From contig OZ018408.1 of assembly GCA_963969595.1 (NCBI GenBank), positions 682,001-746,000 on the forward strand: a stretch of 64,000 bases of DNA, written 5' to 3'. Below the pieces are notes generated by a model. The model saw only the letters and a program-made list of their open reading frames with translations, had not been told where the DNA came from and ran no database searches. The translations under genes were made by a program, and so were the position numbers. Of this stretch, positions 58,809-64,000 are shown in pieces (the first letter of the stretch is position 1; each line of letters starts with the position of its first letter). This stretch comes from Neckera pumila. Its lineage: Eukaryota > Streptophyta > Bryopsida > Hypnales > Neckeraceae.

Positions 58809-58938
58809 ATATTGCTGCATTATTCTAGTGAAGATCACCTCTTGGCTCTTGCCCTATTTAAAATAAATGAAAAAGAAATTCTACTTCCCGACACAAGAGA
58901 CGCGGCCAAAGTTCTTTCTCTTCATCTTCCTCATATAT

Positions 58939-59227
58939 AAGGTAACTGACCTTAAATCGCACAGTTAAGCAATTCAGCCTGATTCAGTATGGTTTTCACT
59001 ACTATATTGAAAAAAAAATTGTGGGGTCTCAATAGTAGTCAAAAGGGGATTCTAGATACTCTTAGAATGCATTTTTTGGACACCATGTGAATAAACTAGG
59101 AATTCTCAAAGTGCTGAGAATAGGTGTATCTAAAAGCGATCATAGAACCATATAAATAGTGGGATTTTAGGCAAGAATATCCAATGTGCAATTTTAGGAA
59201 GCGGGCGATTTTAGGTGTAGTTACCTT
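58939..59227. mobile_element. AAGGTA-family MITE (289 bp)
   Basis: Left end AAGGTAACTGACCTTAAATCGC; complement of right end AAGGTAACTACACCTAAAATCGC. The inverted repeat is about 23 bases. Non-coding, lying 130 bp downstream of the related 139-bp element. Confidence 0.8.
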
Positions 59228-60213
59228 AGAGTGTTTTCAACGTTGCTTCATCACTTGTTCATCATTTGCTTTACTTTGCTTGCAACCAATATACACTTGG
59301 GTCCAACAGTCTTACAAACCCCCTTTTTGTGCCATTCAAAGAATCTTGCATTATATTCAATCAAATTTGCATTTTTTGCCTTGCATAATTAACATTTACT
59401 TATTATATTATCAAGCCTAGTACCAAATTTTAGTTTTAGAAAACCCAAAATTAATTCTAGGTGAATTTTTAAAAGTCAATTTTTATGGTTTTACATAATA
59501 TTTTATTAATAACAATGGGTGATAAAAAAAATTTAATTTGATTGCATGAATATGTAGGAAACATCCATATACAGATTTTTCATACATAGTATTAAAAACC
59601 AACCCATTAAGTAACCAAAATATAATCTAAAAATAATTCAGTATACTGTGGTGTATGATCAAATTTTGTAAATTAGATATCTTTATCTTTTAACTAGATT
59701 TTGCGGTCTAACCCTCACACTGTAACTACTTTTGTACATTTGAACATGATGGTACAATTAGGTTACCAAAATCTATCTATTACAATAAAAAGATATCTAT
59801 TTTCCAAAATTAGGACATTGAAATCTCTATAGAGGGAATTGCAAAACTTTTTTGGAGATGCTTGTTGAAGAAAAGATGTGCGTATAGATGTTTCCCACAT
59901 AATTATCTCCGCAATTGAATTTAAAATTCATTGCCAATGCTTTTCAATCAATTATCCAATAAAACCATGAAAATTAAATGCAAAAATTCAAGCAAAAATA
60001 AAGTTTCGGTTTTTGAAACTAAAATTTGGTAGGCTTGATTTAGACTGGGTAAGAATTGAATGTTAATAATGCAAGACAAAAAATGCCAATTTAATTGAAT
60101 ATTATGCAAGATTCCTTGAATCGCAAAAAAATCCAATTTGTAAGATTATTGGATCCGACTATATTGATGAGAGCTTTCATGTTCCATGAATCCAATCGCT
60201 CAATTTCTTGTGT
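59228..60213. other. no recognised gene
   Basis: Contains partial inverted similarity: CTTGCATTATATTCAATCAAATTTGCATTTTTTGCCTTGCATAATTAACATT (59341 on) against the complement of about 60060-60120. No ORF of note. Confidence 0.45.
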
Positions 60214-60990
60214 GCAATGATCCCAGAACTAGTTTATGGAATTTAGTGCAATATGCTACCTTCAAGACAAACATGCATCAGCTTTTGGCTACCTTGAGAC
60301 TGAGTAGTATGGAAAAAAAAACAGAAAAGAAAGGATTTTGCAAGTTGTGAAGGATTCTTGGGAGTATCATAATACAAAACTTGACAAAATACATGCTAAT
60401 TCCCATGTGGAGGAAGTTGCAAATTGGCTATCAAATTCTATTGTTTGTTGTAGGTTTGGCTAAAATGTCTCCATTAAAGGCCCTTTTTTACAATGTACTA
60501 CCTGTAGTAGCTCAAGGATTTTTTTGATAGAAACTCAACTAACTTTAGGCAATTTTGGGACCGCTGCTTGTCTGTGCACAAACACATTAGCATAACTTTC
60601 TAAAGCATTTGAGCTGCTGCACAAAAATGGTCATTGCCAAGCACTGATCCCTAAAATTAGCTGAGTTTCTACCAAAAAAATCCTTGCGCTACTAGGACAT
60701 TGTAAAAAAGGGCCTCTGATGGAGACATTTTAACCAAAACTTCAACAAACAATTGAATTTGATAGCCAAATGAATTTGCAACTTCCTCCACATTGGAATT
60801 AACATCTATTTAGTTAATTTTGTGTTCAGTACTCCCAATAATCCTTCACAACTTGCAAAATCCTTTCTTTTCTATTTTTTTCTTTGATATTACTTACTCT
60901 CAAGGTAGCCAAAGTTGATGCATCAGTTTGTCTTGAAGGTAGCATATTGCACTAAATTCCATAAACTACCGGTAGTTCTGGGATCATTGC
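60214..60990. repeat. long inverted repeat (foldback), arms about 340 bp
   Basis: The left arm from 60214 (GCAATGATCCCAGAACTA) and the right arm ending at 60990 (TAGTTCTGGGATCATTGC) are inverted complements. Arms can be followed in about to 60555 and 60650 (GATAGAAACTCAACTAACTTTAG against CTAAAATTAGCTGAGTTTCTACC), leaving a spacer of about 95 bp. Arms differ by scattered substitutions and small indels. A transcript would fold into a long hairpin. No target-site duplication seen. Confidence 0.88.
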
Positions 60991-61185
60991 TGCCAAGCTA
61001 GACCCAGCCAAGCCATTGACTGCTTGACTGCATAGAAAGGTACTTGATGAGCTCCCTTGTATTGCAGCATCTTCCGATCCCGAGTGAATCCCAAATGCAG
61101 GAAACTGATCGACTACGAGGGGAAGGAACAAGCGGCTTTTGTGTGTCTTGCAGGGATTAGAACAAGCAGGGGAGGTCCTGTAGCT

Positions 61186-62183
61186 ATGGCTTTTCTGGGT
61201 ATGCTCGGAGTGGGTCTTCACTCATTGCACCACGCCGAGTTTGGAGAGCCAGAGTGGTGAATCGCGTGTGGAATCTCCATCTTCCTGGTTCTATTAATTT
61301 GCCGACAACATCTCGGGCCTCACGCTCGGCTTCATGTCGCTGGGCTTGGTCAACTTGGATGTGCTGCAGCAGAGTGGCAGCCCGGAGGAAAAGAAGCAAA
61401 GACTGTGCGCACCTTAAACCCTAATCCCTAATTCATGCTTAGAGTTGTCAATTGAAGCATTCAGGGTTAAATTGCAATTAGGAGTTGCCATTTGTGTGAC
61501 TGTTGTTGCTGTATTTTGGTGCTTTGCAGCTAAGATCTTGCCCGTCGTCCGAAAGCAGCACGAGCTTCTCCTGAGGTTGCTTCTGGGTAATGCTGCTGCT
61601 ATGGAGGTAAGCCAGCGTTGAAAATCGTGTTGGGTGGAGTGAATACGCCATAACCGCATATCCCAAGTTTTAAATGGCTTAGCAAATTCGAGAGTGTGCT
61701 AAATGATTTGAAACTTCTTATGACTATCGAATCTTTAAATCTTCCACAAGAAATATGGTTCAAGAATTATGTACGATTTACGATGGATTTGTTGATGGTG
61801 TTCAAAATTTCATTAAAATAAGTGCTTCCCTTATTTTCACTTCCCTACTAGAGAGTAAAAAATGGTCATACAATAAAGTCCTTTGCAGTTCTATGTGGAT
61901 AAAGTGCCTAAGAACGGAACCAACTTTCTTTCTTACAATATGAGTGGAAATTTCTTGCAACCATTCCGTGCTTAAGAAGGGGAAGTGTGCAGTCAATGGC
62001 ATCTCTCTTTATATCCAGCGTTCGATTTGTTCCATGTGATGGTAGTACAGAACTTCAGCCTTTACTAAAATTCCACGTATGTTGTTTGTGTGGGTGCAGG
62101 CTCTTCCCATTTTCGTGGATGACATATTTCATGAGTTTGTGGCAGTGATATTGTCAGTCACTTTTGTGCTTGCTTTTGGGGAG
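61186..62183 (+). pseudogene. DUF21 (CNNM/HlyC-like) membrane protein pseudogene
   Basis: Three exon remnants encode the start of the DUF21 membrane domain. Exon 1, 61186 to about 61399: MLGVGLHSLHHAEFGEPEW, stop, IACGISIFLVL, frameshift, SGLTLGFMSLGLVNLDVL, QQSGSPEEKKQ. Exon 2, 61530-61606: KILPVVRKQHELLLRLLLGN. Exon 3, 62100-62183: ALPIFVDDIFHEFVAVILSV then TFVLAFGE. Plant DUF21-CBS proteins (about 420-700 residues, possible Mg2+ transporters) have this order, including GLTLG.MSL and ALPIF. TGA replaces Trp (61258-61260), a frame change follows near 61300, and exon 1 has lost its GT donor (CAAAGACT at 61397-61404). Later exons, including the CBS domains, are absent; the REP fragment lies beyond. 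Confidence 0.88.
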
Positions 62184-62789
62184 GTATGTTTAAAGTCCTC
62201 TTCCTGCAATTTCTAGTACTGCAAATTTCATAAAAGAAGGGATTAGATGGAACAGTGGGATGTACATAAAAATTTCGAGCAGCTGCCAGATGTCCATGAA
62301 CAGCGAGCCACGAATTTGAATCCAGATTCTTTTTGTGCACGATCTTGTTTTCATGTCTTGTTTGCAAAGGCAGGTGTGGCTCACATTAGAATTACTTATT
62401 TCATTTCATCCGGTCCTTCTTCCAGTTGGCATGTTTGCATGTGGACTTGGGGGATTGTGGTGGCATGCTTGGCAATGGATTTGTGTTGCTTGGCTAGTTC
62501 TTTAATATTCTAGTGCACCAGATTCTTCTCGTGCTACAGTGGAAAAGAGTTTACGCTGTAACCTAATTTAGAAGTTACGTGCATTACAGCGAGGTTTTTC
62601 TTTGGCCTTAACTTGAGGTCGTCTAGTGAAGTCTTTTGTATGTCAAGGTGATAACCTCTTTGTGTTTCCTGATCAAGTGATACCGTAAGCAGTCTGTTCA
62701 AGACACGCATTTGCCATTGGTGCAAATTTGGTTGGTCAAAATCCTGATGATAATGTACTCGCCCATTTCTGGAAAGATGAGTTTGCAAG
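62184..62789. other. no recognised gene
   Basis: Sequence after DUF21 exon 3 where the next exon would be expected; none of the family's following motifs (IIPQA.C..Y) was found in any frame. Confidence 0.45.
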
Positions 62790-63722
62790 AAGTGTAACCC
62801 TTTCTCAACATCTTTGAAGATGATTGTGGCACGACAATTGCTTGATAAGAAATTACAAAAGTCACATGCATTTCTAATGAATTTGGAGTCGCTTACTTAG
62901 TCCTCACCACTTTTAGATTTGCAAAGCATGCACACGCCAACCAATCAACAGAATTTAACCATCCAAGAGGAACGCACTAATGCTATCCCTGCAAACCTAA
63001 TTTCTCAGATGTTCACGGAGAAAGATTTCAACACATGAATCGATGAAGCTATACCTCCAGATGAAGCTCGCCTCAACAGCCTTGAATCTGACATGATAGT
63101 CAGCTTGCGCATTTTTGAGTGCGTTCACCAGAGGGCCAGCACAGAACACAACCTTGGGTCCTACAAAACGGCAATCTAATTCAGGATCGCACACATCCAA
63201 GAATCTCATCGTCGAAATTCCTACGACGACACGACAGATTTCCAAAATTCAAACCGATTCTCTTGAGGTATGAACAGGGTTCCAAATAAATTCAAAAAAA
63301 TGTTTACCAGCCAAATCCAAGCTATAACGATTCAAACGCCCCAGCGTCGATTCATCCCGCGGCGCCACCTTGACGCAAGAGTACAACGCGGGAGCATCCT
63401 TCACCTCGAGATGAGTATATTCAACATCCTCAGGAAGTATCGTTAGTTCCTCCTCCTCCGAGAAGCTGGGTTTGTACAATCGCCCGCCAGCTGATGCAAA
63501 CGAGCCGAATTGTGAGAAAGAGAACGACGCCCACGGCGACAAGTACCCATCGTACGCGTCCAGATGCAACACCGTCTTTCCCGAAGATGCAATGGCGGCC
63601 GCCAGAATGAACTCCGACAGCTCCGTGCCGACCACAATCGCATCAAAGGTGCTCGGCTCTATGATTTTGCTTCGCTTTCCAATCCAGACATCAAAAGCTG
63701 GCACAGACCTAGCTCCCACGCA
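62790..63722 (-). pseudogene. truncated second copy of Rab escort protein (exons 1-2)
   Basis: Minus-strand duplicate of 25030-25978. Exon 1 (63308-63665) and exon 2 (63055-63160) keep frame and splice sites (GTAAAC donor, TTTTGTAG acceptor, GTATAG donor). Exon 1 is 3 bp shorter. The start codon ATG of the full copy is ATC here (63663-63665), and no in-frame ATG lies between it and the upstream stop. Homology ends inside intron 2, so exons 3-11 are missing. Only the GDI/REP nucleotide-fold part could be encoded, so I call it a pseudogene. The preserved frame suggests a recent duplication or a period of selection. Confidence 0.93.
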
Positions 63723-64000
63723 CACCCAATCTGTGACTCTAGAAGTTAATTCGTCCGGGAAACAACATTGCAAGATTCTTACAACAGATCTTTCGAAATT
63801 GAAGCAATCTGTTAACTCAAAGCCCTACTGCAAAGAACAACGATTACGCAGTCTTCCCAGTTAAGCATTGACGTGCTCTGAGCAGAAGGCTCACTCCTTC
63901 ACCCCAAGCAAAGGCCCGCCACGTATGCAGTTCTAGTTGCCACGTCAGATGTATCGTGGTATCACACAATACCCTCGCTCCACCTCCTCACTCTCTGAAG
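63723..64000. other. unassigned sequence at window edge
   Basis: Beyond the duplicated block; not similar to the sequence upstream of the full REP gene. No feature recognised. Confidence 0.4.

Overview
This is nuclear DNA of a land plant. The evidence is intron-rich genes for plant-type proteins, a run of the plant telomere repeat TTTAGGG inside an intron, plant MITE and CACTA transposon ends, and a decayed piece of plastid 23S rRNA. I cannot name the species from the sequence. Genes are compact (introns mostly 80 to 650 bp) and lie in two clusters. Between and beyond them is AT-rich DNA full of DNA-transposon debris. I saw no recognisable LTR-retrotransposon gag-pol.

Layout. 0-3.5 kb: repeats, ending in a complete TTAA-flanked element. 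4.0-6.4 kb: an intact eight-exon RNase H2 subunit A gene (+). 7.5-9.1 kb: a heavy-metal-associated (HMA) domain protein (-), three exons. 11.1-12.1 kb: a 172-bp tandem repeat. 12.1-14.35 kb: one TTAA-flanked element nested in another. 16.2 kb: the plastid 23S rRNA fossil. 18.4-20.5 kb: an intact four-exon nepenthesin-type aspartic protease (+). 21.7-25.9 kb: an intact eleven-exon Rab escort protein gene (-), tail to tail with the protease. 27.1 kb: an orphan exon like a DUF538 protein. 27.6-60 kb: almost entirely mobile and repetitive DNA. 61.2-62.2 kb: a DUF21/CNNM-type pseudogene. 62.8-63.7 kb: a truncated second copy of the 5' end of the Rab escort gene, its start codon lost.

The most interesting theme is a family of non-coding elements about 0.64-1.5 kb long. 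Their ends read TTAA-CCYCTAAA ... TTTAGRGG-TTAA, the arrangement expected of piggyBac transposons (TTAA target, TIR beginning CC). Seven complete-looking copies (one of them nested), one older copy lacking its left end and one isolated right end are visible. Nesting of one copy in another at TTAA lets the pre-insertion site be read. A broken ORF at 33.84-34.43 kb looks like a decayed piggyBac transposase, so the window appears to hold both the non-autonomous elements and a fossil of the enzyme type that could have moved them. A separate CACTA-type element (52355-55565) has a 3-bp duplication GTG, carries two copies of its own right end around unrelated sequence, and interrupts a reading frame that rejoins when it is removed conceptually.

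The intact genes have no obvious pathway link. They are housekeeping or secretory genes: ribonucleotide removal from DNA, metal binding, secreted proteolysis and Rab prenylation.
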